Assembly (NCBI GenBank): GCA_009692585.1
Contig: SHYX01000063.1
Span: 1 to 21,165, forward strand
Length of the DNA: 21,165 bases
Direction: 5' to 3'
Source: Myxococcales bacterium
GTDB taxonomy: Bacteria > Myxococcota > UBA796 > SXON01
Shown: piece after piece, positions 1 to 8,131 of the stretch
How positions within the stretch are numbered: position 1 is the stretch's first letter
How the letters are laid out: each line of letters begins with the position of its first letter
Program-made: the position numbers and the translations under genes
Notes under the pieces: model-generated
What the model was told of the DNA's origin: nothing
The model's input: only the letters and a program-made list of their open reading frames with translations
Databases searched by the model: none

Positions 1-2
1 TG

Positions 3-1169
3 AAGATCGCGGCGAAGATCCAGTCTCCTCCCGGGTGGGGAACCCAGATGCCGCCCTTCCCGGGCGGCGAGATCGCCGGGACCTGCGAACCCGACCCGCC
101 CTACGCCAACGACCTCCGCATCAGCGACGAGCAGATCGCGACGATCCTCGCCTGGATGGCCGATGGCGCCCCAGAGGGATCCGCTCGCGCCGACGAACCC
201 ATGGTCGCCGCTCCACCCCACGAGCTCGCCACCGCGACGGAACACCCCTTCGACGAGGGGTACGTCATGACCATCGACCAGTACGACGACGACGGCCACC
301 GGGACGACTGGGTCTGCGTGATCGTCGATCCCGGCAACAGCATCGACAGCCGGTTCTTCAGCGGAATCCAGATCAACCCCGACGCCGAGCAGGTCTTCCG
401 AGGCGCGGTACTCCGGCTCGACAAGGGCCGCGAGAGCTTGGCATTCGTGGGCGCTGCGTCCTCCCGGGACCACGGCGAGAACTGGTACGACTGCGACGAG
501 GGCTTCGGCTTCGACGGGGAGATCCTCGGGGGCTTCCTTCCAGAGGGTGAGCCCTTTGAGACCCCGGCGGGCTCGGCGGTCGAGATCCCCGGCGACGCGG
601 TGCTGGTCTACAAGCTCCACTACCATGCCCACTACGACCACGTGAACCCCACCGACACCGGCGAGTTGGCCGAGACGCTGGAATGGACGGACCACACCTC
701 CATCTCGATCCGGTGGGAGGACGAGACGGTCGTCGAGCGCCCGGCCTGGCTCGTGACCTTCGGCGACTACGACCAGGAGACCATCGACGGAACGGGCAAC
801 CTGAACCCGCCCTTCTTGATCCCGGCAGCCAGCTCGAGCCACGTCGAGTCCATGGTGACGAAAGTTCCCGGGACCTCCTCGGACGCCTATGTCGTCTGGG
901 CGATCCAGCCTGAGATGGGGGACGCCGGCCGGACCGTCGGCGTCTCGGTGGGCTACGCGAGCAACTCGACTACCGCCTGTGTCGGCGCCGTTCCCCGGTG
1001 GGACACGAGCTGGCAGCTCCCGCTGACCATCGACATGGCGGACGCGACCACGGTGAACGGGGGGGACCGACTGCGCGTCGACTGCGAGTACGAGGGCCGG
1101 CCGGGCAGCGACGCGACGCTGGATGACGAGTCCTGTCGGGCGATGATCGGCCTCGTCCAGGCTGAATAG
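3..1169 (+). CDS. Copper type II monooxygenase-like protein with cytochrome c-like N-terminal end (5' partial)
   Basis: The frame is open to the left edge, so the true start lies outside; the first ATG at 48 is internal. The first residues (a GW-x3-MPPFPGGE stretch, then ISDEQIATILAWMADGAPEG) resemble the end of a class I cytochrome c domain, with the Met of MPP as possible axial ligand; the CxxCH would be upstream. The remainder resembles the C-terminal half of copper type II, ascorbate-dependent monooxygenases: LVYKLHYHAHYDH matches the family's HY copper-site strand, PPFLIPA the IPAG turn, and GGDRLRVDCEYEG the strand before the end. Where bacterial homologues carry HMHLxG, this protein has PEMGDAG, so a second copper site looks lost. 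A redox or sensory envelope protein is inferred; the enzyme activity is doubtful. It converges on the next gene, 36 bp apart. Confidence 0.6.
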   Translation, partial: KIAAKIQSPPGWGTQMPPFPGGEIAGTCEPDPPYANDLRISDEQIATILAWMADGAPEGSARADEPMVAAPPHELATATEHPFDEGYVMTIDQYDDDGHRDDWVCVIVDPGNSIDSRFFSGIQINPDAEQVFRGAVLRLDKGRESLAFVGAASSRDHGENWYDCDEGFGFDGEILGGFLPEGEPFETPAGSAVEIPGDAVLVYKLHYHAHYDHVNPTDTGELAETLEWTDHTSISIRWEDETVVERPAWLVTFGDYDQETIDGTGNLNPPFLIPAASSSHVESMVTKVPGTSSDAYVVWAIQPEMGDAGRTVGVSVGYASNSTTACVGAVPRWDTSWQLPLTIDMADATTVNGGDRLRVDCEYEGRPGSDATLDDESCRAMIGLVQAE

Positions 1170-1205
1170 ACACGACTCGGCAGGATGCGCAGCCCGGGGA
1201 TGCGG

Positions 1206-2720
1206 TCAAAGCCTCCCGCGCCGCCGTCGTGGGGCTCGGACCAGTCCGAAGGCCGCGCATGCGACGGCGACGACGCCGGCCGTCCCCTGCGGACCGGCGG
1301 CACATCCGGGCGAGCAGCCTAGCGCATCCAGGCGTACCAGCCGTCCGGGGAGGCCCAGGGGCTCGTCGATGCCGGTGTCCTCGGGAGTCGCGGCAGTGTC
1401 TCCGTCGGGCGACACACACCCGCCGTCCGTACAGCTCTCCCCCTCGAGGCACGCGGACTCGCCATAGACCCCGTCAGCGCACGTCGCCAACGTGGTGTCC
1501 GAGAGGCAGAAGCTGGTGTGCGGGCCGGCGGCGCACCGGGCGTCCATGCAGGCGGCGCCCGCCGCGTCGCTCCCGCACACCAGACCGAAGCCGGCGCAGT
1601 CTCCCACGCCGTACTGGCCGTCGTTGCAGCTCGCGATCTGCGTCGCGTCCACGCAGCCGTACACGCGGAGCCCGTCCCCCTCGGGGCAACGCGGGTCGAC
1701 GCAGAAGGCGAAGTCGCCGTCCTCCTGGCAACCGAGGCCGTAGGCTGCGCAGTCGCCACCACCCTGGTAGCGCCCACCTTCGCACGTGTGAAACGACGTC
1801 CCCTCGCACCAACGGCCGTTGGCGAGCACGCAGCGGGCGTCGGCGGCGTCCTCCCAGGTGACGGCGAGGTGGTTCGCCACCGTGCGCGGCGAGCCGTCGG
1901 AGGGGTTGTTCTTGACACAAAGGTCGTCGGCACCACGCGGGTTGCAGGTCGCGCTGGCGCTGGTGTCCTCCACCACGAGCGTGGAGCTGCCTCCACCGTC
2001 GAGCATCACCGCGTCCCAGCAGCGGAACGGGTCGCCGAGCAGGAGCTCGCGCACCTCGTCGCAGCTCATGCCAGTGCCCCCGCCCGCCCCGCGTCCGTCG
2101 ACCACCGCCAACCAGAGGTGCGTGCCGTCGGCCTCCACGCAGGCCGCGCTCCGCGGGTTGGTGGTGCTCGTGTCGTAGCAGCCGCGCTGGGCCACGCCGT
2201 CGTCGATGAGGACGATGCCGTTGGCGCCGATCGCGTTGACGTACCGCAAAGGGTAGACCGAAGGCGTCTGGAGCGGGCTGAAGACCATGCTTGCGTCGCC
2301 CAGCGGCGCGGCGCGTGCCAGATCGCACCGCTTGTCGACGGTGCAGGCGAGGTAGCCCCAGTGGTTTCCGATCGCGTCCGTCTGGATGTGGTCGTTCCAG
2401 ACCATCCCGCCCGAGATCGACAGGCCCAGCGGGGCCAGGTAGTCGTCGCCCGAGCAGGTCGTGCACGACCAGTCGCCGTTGATCGCGGCGATCGCGCCGA
2501 CCTCCTCCGCAAAGCTCAGGGTGTCGGTGTACCACTCGTCGCCGCGCCGGTCAGCCGACGCGTGCAGGCCCACGTTCGGGACCGCCAGGTCGACCCGGAC
2601 CGCATAGATGTTCTGCGGTCGATCCCCGTCCGTGAAGCGCTTGAACGAGGTGATGCCGTCGCGGACCTCGCGCTCGTAGTCGGCGCCGAGGGAGGTCGCG
2701 ATGGCGGCAAGCAGGAGCAT
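1206..2720 (-). CDS. Phosphodiester glycosidase (NAGPA)-like surface protein with Cys-rich repeats and MYXO-CTERM-like tail
   Basis: 504 residues from ATG 2720, with a short signal peptide (MLLLAAIATSLGA). A TTG at 2756 would add 12 residues with two Arg and cannot be excluded. Residues 40-290 fit the phosphodiester glycosidase family (PF09992, NAGPA-like): AAINGDW, VVDGRG, the signature MLDGGGSSTLVV and the closing VANHLAVTW. Residues 297-436 form three Cys-rich repeats of about 45-50 residues (C..G.Y..GDCA.FGLVC pattern). A DTAATPEDTG linker follows, then a tail beginning GCSPGC, a short hydrophobic stretch and RAPRRRRGR. That tail matches the layout of MYXO-CTERM sorting signals, so cell-surface anchoring is inferred. 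The substrate is unknown; family members hydrolyse sugar-phosphodiester bonds, in some cases in exopolysaccharide. It lies 55 bp downstream of the M1 peptidase gene and may be co-transcribed. Confidence 0.85.
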   Translation of the reverse strand: MLLLAAIATSLGADYEREVRDGITSFKRFTDGDRPQNIYAVRVDLAVPNVGLHASADRRGDEWYTDTLSFAEEVGAIAAINGDWSCTTCSGDDYLAPLGLSISGGMVWNDHIQTDAIGNHWGYLACTVDKRCDLARAAPLGDASMVFSPLQTPSVYPLRYVNAIGANGIVLIDDGVAQRGCYDTSTTNPRSAACVEADGTHLWLAVVDGRGAGGGTGMSCDEVRELLLGDPFRCWDAVMLDGGGSSTLVVEDTSASATCNPRGADDLCVKNNPSDGSPRTVANHLAVTWEDAADARCVLANGRWCEGTSFHTCEGGRYQGGGDCAAYGLGCQEDGDFAFCVDPRCPEGDGLRVYGCVDATQIASCNDGQYGVGDCAGFGLVCGSDAAGAACMDARCAAGPHTSFCLSDTTLATCADGVYGESACLEGESCTDGGCVSPDGDTAATPEDTGIDEPLGLPGRLVRLDALGCSPGCAAGPQGTAGVVAVACAAFGLVRAPRRRRGRL

Positions 2721-2775
2721 GGCAGGTAACGTCGCACCAGATGCGCCACGCCGCAAGCCCCGCGGCGGCGTTCCC

Positions 2776-4137
2776 CTACCGGGGCTGGCGCGCCCGGCAC
2801 CGCTCGGCGTAGTCGGTGGGGCAGGCCTCGGTCAGGAGCCACTCGTCCACGAGGGTCAGGAGCGCGTCCCGATCCGCTGGATCGGTGCGCGCCTCGATGG
2901 CATCGATCATGGTGTTCATGCGGGACGTCTGGTTGACGTGGTCAACGTAGAACGAGCCGATCACCTCGTCGAGCACATCGGCGCCGATGAGATCGCCGAC
3001 GTCCTCGTAGAAGCACGCCCCCTTCATGTAGGTGGCAAGCGACCAGAGGTCGTCGTTGACGAAGTCGATCTCGTTGCAGGTGGCCGGCAGCACAATGGTG
3101 TTGACGTCGCGACCGCGGCAGATAGGCTCGAGGAAGTCATCCACGTAATAGGCCCACAGGTCGTCGCCCCCCACCTGCTCCATCGCGCGTGCCGAGATGT
3201 AGGTGGTCGTCCCCTCCGAGAGGACGAAGTCCTCCCAGCAGGCGATCCGCACGCCGTCGCCGAACCAGCCGTGCCCCGCCTCGTGCGCGTGCACCTCCTC
3301 GTCGTTCATGTCGAAGGTGCCGATGTGGGAGTACGGGTGGTGCTCCATCCCGCCCCAGGAGTCGGCGCCCCAGTTCACCTCGACGCTGCCGTACTCGGGG
3401 CCGAAGGCGTAGGGGCCATAGGCCGTCTCGAAGTAGGCAAAGACGTCGACGAGGTGGGCCGTGCCGAGCCGGGCGGGCTGGGGGCCGCCGGCGCTCGGCA
3501 GGTACCAGGCCTTGATCGCGGTACCGGCGGGCGTTGTTCCGACCGCGAGCTCCGTGTAGTCGCCCACCGCCACCGCCGGCATGTACGCCGGGCCGTCCGA
3601 CACGGTCGTCGTGGGGAAGATCGCCGTCAGACCCGCGTCGACCCCGGTGACGGCCATCGAGAACACGACGCCGTCCTCCATCGAAGGGTCGCACGGGAAG
3701 AGGTTCTGGCAGTAGTACGGCCACACGAAGCTGACCCCGAGTTCCGGCATCCACCCGTCGAAAGTCCGCGGGGTACGAACGGGGAAGGCGTAGTCGATCA
3801 CGACGTCGAGCACGTCCCCCTCGCCGGTGACCGTGAGGACCCCGCCCTCCACCGAAGGCTCGACGTCCTCCCCATCGACGCGGACGCCGCTGATGGTGAG
3901 GCCCCCCACGTCGAGGCGCAGCGACCCAGGCCCCGCGGCCGGCGCCGCGGTGATCGTGGCCCGGCCGGTGAGCGCGGCGAGGTCAAGCGCGAGGTCGGTC
4001 GTGAGGATGTCCTGGCCGAGTTGGCCGGTGTCGACATCCGGTTCCGGCCGCCGGACATCGGCGTCCGGCGCGGTGCATCCGCAAAGCCACGCAATCCAGC
4101 TGAGTGCGAACACCACTTGGAATCCCCAGCAGGCCAC
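2776..4137 (-). CDS. M1-family zinc metallopeptidase, lipoprotein
   Basis: The chosen start is GTG 4137, preceded by GGAG four bases upstream, giving 453 residues. The frame runs back to 4338, but that would overlap recQ and add residues of no visible signal type. The N-terminus has a hydrophobic stretch ending in a lipobox-like LCGC (Cys 21), then an acidic linker. The catalytic signature is complete: GGMEH at 262-266 (the GxMEN exopeptidase motif, with H for N), HEAGH at 285-289 and the third zinc ligand Glu308 exactly 18 residues later (HExxH-x18-E). TYMKGACFYEDV follows, where M1 enzymes place a catalytic Tyr. The protein stops soon after the catalytic domain, so it lacks the long C-terminal helical domain of aminopeptidase N and is a compact form. 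Likely role: peptide trimming in the outer envelope or periplasm. Confidence 0.9.
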   Translation of the reverse strand: MACWGFQVVFALSWIAWLCGCTAPDADVRRPEPDVDTGQLGQDILTTDLALDLAALTGRATITAAPAAGPGSLRLDVGGLTISGVRVDGEDVEPSVEGGVLTVTGEGDVLDVVIDYAFPVRTPRTFDGWMPELGVSFVWPYYCQNLFPCDPSMEDGVVFSMAVTGVDAGLTAIFPTTTVSDGPAYMPAVAVGDYTELAVGTTPAGTAIKAWYLPSAGGPQPARLGTAHLVDVFAYFETAYGPYAFGPEYGSVEVNWGADSWGGMEHHPYSHIGTFDMNDEEVHAHEAGHGWFGDGVRIACWEDFVLSEGTTTYISARAMEQVGGDDLWAYYVDDFLEPICRGRDVNTIVLPATCNEIDFVNDDLWSLATYMKGACFYEDVGDLIGADVLDEVIGSFYVDHVNQTSRMNTMIDAIEARTDPADRDALLTLVDEWLLTEACPTDYAERCRARQPR

Positions 4138-4188
4138 TATGCTCCGGCCCGACCACGGGCAACGAGGGTTCACTGCCGCGACGCCGCA

Positions 4189-4217
4189 CACGCCGACGGC
4201 TCGACCCTCTCGGCGTG
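4189..4217. repeat. 8-bp inverted repeat in the recQ to M1 peptidase gap
   Basis: CACGCCGA (4189-4196) and TCGGCGTG (4210-4217) are perfect reverse complements separated by 13 nt. It lies in the 176-bp gap between the recQ stop and the M1 peptidase start. No T-run follows on the minus strand, so it is a weak terminator candidate; an operator is equally possible. The rest of the gap shows nothing I recognise. Confidence 0.35.
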
Positions 4218-4313
4218 GCTCGCGGGGGAAAACGGACCGACCAGCAGTGTCGCGACCACCAGCATACATGCATAACGTGCACGTCCAAGCGTGATATTCA
4301 GCCGGGCGCTCAC

Positions 4314-6638
4314 CTACGCCTGCGCCCCGCCACACCACGAGCGCACCGCCTGGAGCAGCGGCTCACCGTACTTCCGGAAACGCTCCGGCCCCATGCCGTG
4401 GATGGCCAACATCGAGCCGCGGGTCACCGGTCGCGACGCTGCGATCGACTCCAACGTACGGTCGCTCGCGACGACATAAGCCGGCACATCCGACGCGCGC
4501 GCCACCCGCGTGCGCAGGTCCCGGAGGTGGGCGAGCAGGTCGGCAGCGCCAGGCGGGGGCGACGTGGCCAGGGGGGCGACCACCTCGGCCTCGGCGAGAG
4601 GAAAACACATCTTGAACTCAAGCGCCGTCTGGGTCATCACTGCCTTGCCGGTGGTGCTCACCTCGAGCACCGAGTAGCGGGCGTCGCGACCATTGATGCT
4701 TCGTGTCACCTCCTTTCGCGACAGGGCTCCGCTCCGCAGAAGCTCGGCGATGACCGCCTCGGTCTCTCGTTGCCCCAACGAAGCCAAGATGCCGAAGGTG
4801 GACAGCCGGTCGAGTCCAAGGCCCGACAAGACGCTGTCACGTTGCCCGGTCAGAACCTTGGCCACCATGGAGCCGGTGTAGCCGTCCTTCATCCGCGCGA
4901 CGCAGGCGAGCACCTTGCGCACGATGATCTCTTCGTCGGGGCGCAGCGCCCGGGGGGCGTTTCCCGAGCGCTTACCGCTGCGGCAGGCGTCGCAATTCCC
5001 ACAGCGCTCCGGCAGGACGGTCTCTCCGAAATACTCAAGGATATACCTGCGCCGACAGTCCGCCCGAGACAAATCCACCATCGCCTGAAGCTTCTTGAGT
5101 TCCCGGTCCCGTCGCGCGCGGACGGTCGCTTCCGTCAAAACCAGCGCTTCGCCGGGCCTCAGGAGTTCGAGGCCATCGGCACGGCTGGGCTCCTCCCAGC
5201 CGATGATCCCCCGTGCACGCAACGTGGCGAAGCCAGCGATGAGCTCCGAGAGGTCCAGCCCCAACTCGTCGGCGAGCCGATCGAGGACGACCGGCACCCC
5301 CGCCTGGGCGCCGTCCTGCGCGCTCAACCATCGAAGGACCGCACCCCGAATGCCCCCTTCGCTGGTGGTCTTCAGCAGCCTCGCCACGCCGGGCCGGTCG
5401 GTGCTCCCCAACCGCCGGATCATCCCTTCGCGTTGCAGCACGTACAGGCAGCTCTGTGCGGCACGCTCGTCGGCCTCGTCGGGCAGGTGCGACTGCAATT
5501 GCGCGAGCGGCACGTGCACCGGACCCCGGCTGGGGCCTTTGCCGATGTCCGAGCGAGCGTTGAGTTGTTGCCATACGACGTGGACCCAGGCCGCGGGGGG
5601 GTGGCTGCCGTGAATGAAAAACTCGTGGATGCGGCGATCCTGCTCGCGGAAGATCAGCGTGACCCGGGCCGGCTTGCCGTCGCGCCCGGCCCGTCCGATC
5701 TCCTGGTACCAGGCCTCGATCGAACCGGGCATGTCATAGTGGACGACGGTGCGGACATCGGCTTTGTCGATCCCCATGCCGAACGCATTGGTCGCCACCA
5801 CGATGGGCGTCTTCCCACGAATGAACCGGTCCTGCACCGCTTGTCGTTCGGCGACCTCCAACCCCGCGTGGTACATCTGCGCCCCCGGAATGGATGCGCA
5901 GGCCCGCTCGACGTTCTTGCGTGTGGCACAATACACCAGCGAGGGCCCCGGGCTGGCCAGGGCCGCGACAAGGGTGTCTTTTTCCTTGGGCGATCGCGCG
6001 TTGAGCAGGTCGATGCGCAGATTGGGGCGGTCGAAGCCGCGCACGAAGCGCCGGGCGTCGCCGAGGTCCAACACCTTGAGGATGTCGTCCTGCACCTCGC
6101 GTGTGGCCGTAGCGGTCAGCGCGACGGTGCGCGGGCAGCCCATCGCCTTGCGTACCTCGCCCAACCGCAGGTAGTCCGGGCGGAAGTCGTGACCCCACTG
6201 GCTGAGGCAGTGCGCCTCGTCGATGGCGAAGAGTTGGACGTTGCAGCCGGCGAGTTCGTCGATGAAGCGCGGAGTGAAGCGTTCCGGCGCCACGTAGACC
6301 AGCTCGATCTCCCCGCTCCGCACCGCCATCATGCGCGCCCGGCGCTCGGAGACGTCGATCGTCGAATTGATGAGCGTCGCGCGCACGCCCCGCGCCAGCA
6401 GGCCATCCACCTGGTCCTTCATCAAGGCGATGAGCGGAGACACGACGAGGCACACGCCGCCCCGCGCCAACGCCGGCACCTGGTAGCACAACGACTTCCC
6501 CGCGCCGGTGGGCATCACCACCAGCGCGTCGCCACCGGTCGCGATCCACTCCACGATCTCGCGCTGCCCCGGACGGAACCCGGTGTGGCCGAAACGGGCG
6601 CGCAGCAGCGTGTCGATGTCGGGAGAGGCGGTCACCAC
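4314..6638 (-). CDS. recQ: ATP-dependent DNA helicase RecQ
   Basis: 774 residues from GTG 6638. It unwinds DNA 3' to 5' in recombination and fork repair. Motifs in order: FRPGQREIVEWI (motif 0), Walker A MPTGAGKS with Lys48, DEAH at 140-143, TATAT near 175-179, GMGIDKADVRTVVHYDMP and motif VI QEIGRAGRDG at 312-321. The zinc module starts with CRRRYILEYFGE (Cys528) and continues CGNCDAC (Cys546, 549, 552). A winged-helix (RQC) region occupies about 565-660 and an HRDC domain about 695-770. The stretch between motif VI and the zinc module is about 200 residues, much longer than in E. coli RecQ, and holds predicted helical segments that may form extra winged helices. The gene starts 29 nt after the DUF2752-like gene and may share its transcript. 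Confidence 0.96.
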   Translation of the reverse strand: MVTASPDIDTLLRARFGHTGFRPGQREIVEWIATGGDALVVMPTGAGKSLCYQVPALARGGVCLVVSPLIALMKDQVDGLLARGVRATLINSTIDVSERRARMMAVRSGEIELVYVAPERFTPRFIDELAGCNVQLFAIDEAHCLSQWGHDFRPDYLRLGEVRKAMGCPRTVALTATATREVQDDILKVLDLGDARRFVRGFDRPNLRIDLLNARSPKEKDTLVAALASPGPSLVYCATRKNVERACASIPGAQMYHAGLEVAERQAVQDRFIRGKTPIVVATNAFGMGIDKADVRTVVHYDMPGSIEAWYQEIGRAGRDGKPARVTLIFREQDRRIHEFFIHGSHPPAAWVHVVWQQLNARSDIGKGPSRGPVHVPLAQLQSHLPDEADERAAQSCLYVLQREGMIRRLGSTDRPGVARLLKTTSEGGIRGAVLRWLSAQDGAQAGVPVVLDRLADELGLDLSELIAGFATLRARGIIGWEEPSRADGLELLRPGEALVLTEATVRARRDRELKKLQAMVDLSRADCRRRYILEYFGETVLPERCGNCDACRSGKRSGNAPRALRPDEEIIVRKVLACVARMKDGYTGSMVAKVLTGQRDSVLSGLGLDRLSTFGILASLGQRETEAVIAELLRSGALSRKEVTRSINGRDARYSVLEVSTTGKAVMTQTALEFKMCFPLAEAEVVAPLATSPPPGAADLLAHLRDLRTRVARASDVPAYVVASDRTLESIAASRPVTRGSMLAIHGMGPERFRKYGEPLLQAVRSWCGGAQA

Positions 6639-6667
6639 GTACAGCTAATCACCGGCACCGGAACCGC

Positions 6668-7123
6668 TCAGGCGGGCGCGATGAACGCCCAGGCACGCCC
6701 GATCGCGCCGCGGGACAGATCGATTCCGTCCGGATGGGCGCCGGTGGCCAGGCGCCCGGCCCAGAACGCCACAAGCAGGACGGCGGCCACGATCACGAGC
6801 CAGGGAGGGTAGCGCCAGCGGGGCAGACGCGGCACCACCATCCACGCAAGCTCGACGATGCCCACCGGCACCACTGCGAAGGCGAACGGATTGAGGGCCC
6901 ACGCGACGCGCACGTGCCCAGCCGCCAGCGCCAGACAGGCGCGCACGACCCCGCAGCCGGGACACGGCACACCCGTGGCCCACCACCACGGGCAAAGCCG
7001 GACCTCGAACGACGCGAGCCCGACAAGTACGAGACCAGCCGCGCCGGCCGCCGCCAGCCGGCCGATCAGGACTGCCAGACCCTGTTCAGCTCTTCCTGGT
7101 ACTTGTACCGGTTGAACCCGCAC
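6668..7123 (-). CDS. DUF2752-like small membrane protein
   Basis: 151 residues if started at GTG 7123, which overlaps the upstream gene by 58 bp. No other ATG, GTG or TTG lies near the first membrane helix, and no clear ribosome site is visible, so the start is uncertain. The protein has three hydrophobic segments and the family signature CPGCGVVRACLALAAGH followed by NPFAF (compare CPxCGxTRA of PF10825). The two Cys before the Arg suggest a metal or redox site in the membrane, but the family has no assigned function. It sits between the DUF4234-like gene and recQ on the same strand. Confidence 0.75.
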   Translation of the reverse strand: MRVQPVQVPGRAEQGLAVLIGRLAAAGAAGLVLVGLASFEVRLCPWWWATGVPCPGCGVVRACLALAAGHVRVAWALNPFAFAVVPVGIVELAWMVVPRLPRWRYPPWLVIVAAVLLVAFWAGRLATGAHPDGIDLSRGAIGRAWAFIAPA

Positions 7124-7425
7124 AGGAACGCGAAAAGCAGGAACATCGCGCCCTGGTTCTGCGCGTCCGTCATTCCCGCCTTCACCTGCGCCCGCTGGAT
7201 GAGCGCGCCCATCTTGAAGGGCTCGTAGAAGCCGTACAGGCCGCACGTGAGGAACGGCCAGACGAAGGCCGAGAGCGCCGGGCTCAGGTCGTCGTCGCCG
7301 AGATAGGCCTTGAGCTCCGCGTAGTTCATATACTTGTAGTAGAAAGCCCAGATGATGTTGAAGAGGGGGATGAAGTGGAACAGCCAAGCGGCCACGGGCG
7401 TACGAACGGTACCTTTGGAATCCAA
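7066..7425 (-). CDS. DUF4234-like small membrane protein
   Basis: 119 residues from TTG 7425, chosen because GAGG lies five bases upstream. The alternative GTG 7488 adds 21 residues with five Cys (CCKSVCCGLLC) that look like translated spacer. Two or three hydrophobic stretches are visible (VAAWLFHFIPLFNIIWAFYY, FVWPFLTCGLYGFYEPFK, MFLLFAFLCG). The GLYGFY-x-PFK segment resembles the GIYxxYWxYK core of DUF4234 proteins (PF14018), which are integral membrane proteins of unknown role. It overlaps the next gene's probable start, so the two are likely co-translated. The family call is by resemblance of the core and could be a neighbouring family. Confidence 0.7.
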   Translation of the reverse strand: MDSKGTVRTPVAAWLFHFIPLFNIIWAFYYKYMNYAELKAYLGDDDLSPALSAFVWPFLTCGLYGFYEPFKMGALIQRAQVKAGMTDAQNQGAMFLLFAFLCGFNRYKYQEELNRVWQS

Positions 7426-7504
7426 GAGCGCCTCACGGGGGCCACAGAGTAGTCCGCAGCAGACAGACTTGCAACACCACCGCGCCACCGCGCGGCAGGC
7501 CGTG

Positions 7505-7515
7505 CCCCCCCCCCC
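7505..7515. repeat. C11 homopolymer (G11 on the minus strand)
   Basis: Eleven consecutive C lie directly after the stop codon of the PaiB-like gene, upstream of the DUF4234-like gene. Just beside it, at 7477-7492, CCACCGCG is repeated twice in tandem. Such a run is prone to polymerase slippage and to sequencing error. It sits outside both reading frames as I have drawn them, so length changes would affect spacing rather than frame. Confidence 0.8.
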
Positions 7516-8094
7516 TCACCCCCGCCGCAGCACCCGCGACATCCAGGTGGCCAACGCTGGTTCGTTCCGACGCAGCACCTCCGAAACCCGCACGGCATCG
7601 AGCTCGTCACGATTCTGGGACAGCTTCAACTTCGCCTCGATCCGGTCTGGCACCAGCCGAAACCCGACGATGGCGCCGACCAGCCGATCGCGCACGGCGT
7701 CGCCCACCGTCCAGCTGGCCTCGAAGCGCTCCACGAGGAGGTTCAACGCCAGAGCCGATTCCGGGTCGGAGAGCGCCTCGACCCGCCCCCAGACGTGCAC
7801 CGCAACGTAGTTCCAGGTGGGGACGTGCTCCGCGGGCCTGCCGTACCAGGTCGGTGAGACGTAAGCGTCGGGCCCGTTGAAGATCACCAACGCGCGCCCG
7901 CCGCCCAGCATCGCCTGGGGGTTGGCACGGGCGACGTGGAAGAGCAGGTGATCTTCCTGGCGAAGCACCGGAATGTGGCTGGCCACGGGGTCCCCGCCCC
8001 GACCTACCGACGTGAGCGTCGCGAAGGGGTGAGCGTCGATGATCTCGTACGCCACCACTGGATCGTCGGCGCGGGGGGCGGGCGGGCGGTACAT
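7516..8094 (-). CDS. PaiB-family FMN-binding protein (putative negative regulator)
   Basis: 192 residues from ATG 8094, which gives the family-typical MYRPP start; the frame could extend 12 residues upstream. The sequence follows the FMN-binding split-barrel pattern of PF04299: HPFATLTSVGRGGDPVASHIP, LLFHVARANPQ, ALVIFNGPDAYVSPTWYG and TWNYVAVHVWGRV. B. subtilis PaiB was described as a repressor of sporulation and protease genes. Most homologues are simply flavin- or heme-binding proteins, and nothing here shows DNA binding. It is divergent from the transglycosylase gene with only 37 bp between starts. The C-terminal half (DAVRDRLVGAIVGFRL, then KLKLSQNR) matches the family's closing region, so the protein looks complete. 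Confidence 0.93.
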   Translation of the reverse strand: MYRPPAPRADDPVVAYEIIDAHPFATLTSVGRGGDPVASHIPVLRQEDHLLFHVARANPQAMLGGGRALVIFNGPDAYVSPTWYGRPAEHVPTWNYVAVHVWGRVEALSDPESALALNLLVERFEASWTVGDAVRDRLVGAIVGFRLVPDRIEAKLKLSQNRDELDAVRVSEVLRRNEPALATWMSRVLRRG

Positions 8095-8117
8095 CGCGAG
8101 CCGGGTAGCCGATCTGG

Positions 8118-8123
8118 TAGACT
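8118..8123 (+). promoter_or_regulatory. Putative -10 element of a leaderless promoter (TAGACT, extended TGG)
   Basis: TGGTAGACT lies 8 nt before GTG 8132. A -10 here would start transcription at about 8130-8132, on the start codon itself. No convincing -35 is visible. The same GTAGACT precedes the lipoprotein gene on the other strand at 10841-10835. Confidence 0.45.
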
Positions 8124-8131
8124 GTCGCACC

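Noticed and set aside
318..358. A second heme or zinc site in the first gene
   Set aside because: No CxxC or HxxxH pattern is present in this stretch; the Asp-rich segment is ordinary.
4189..4217. The 8-bp inverted repeat as a rho-independent terminator of recQ
   Set aside because: The loop is 13 nt, the stem is short, and no T-run follows on the minus strand. It is listed only as a repeat.
1518..4275. Two long plus-strand frames (1518-2729 and 2701-4275)
   Set aside because: Both are antisense to the glycosidase and M1 peptidase genes, whose catalytic motifs are complete. The opposite translations are Arg-, Val- and His-rich and featureless.
4104..6812. Very long open frame on the plus strand, opposite recQ
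   Set aside because: It is antisense to a helicase with every motif intact. The translation is rich in Arg, His, Gly and Asp without any domain, as expected from the codon bias of a GC-rich gene read backwards.
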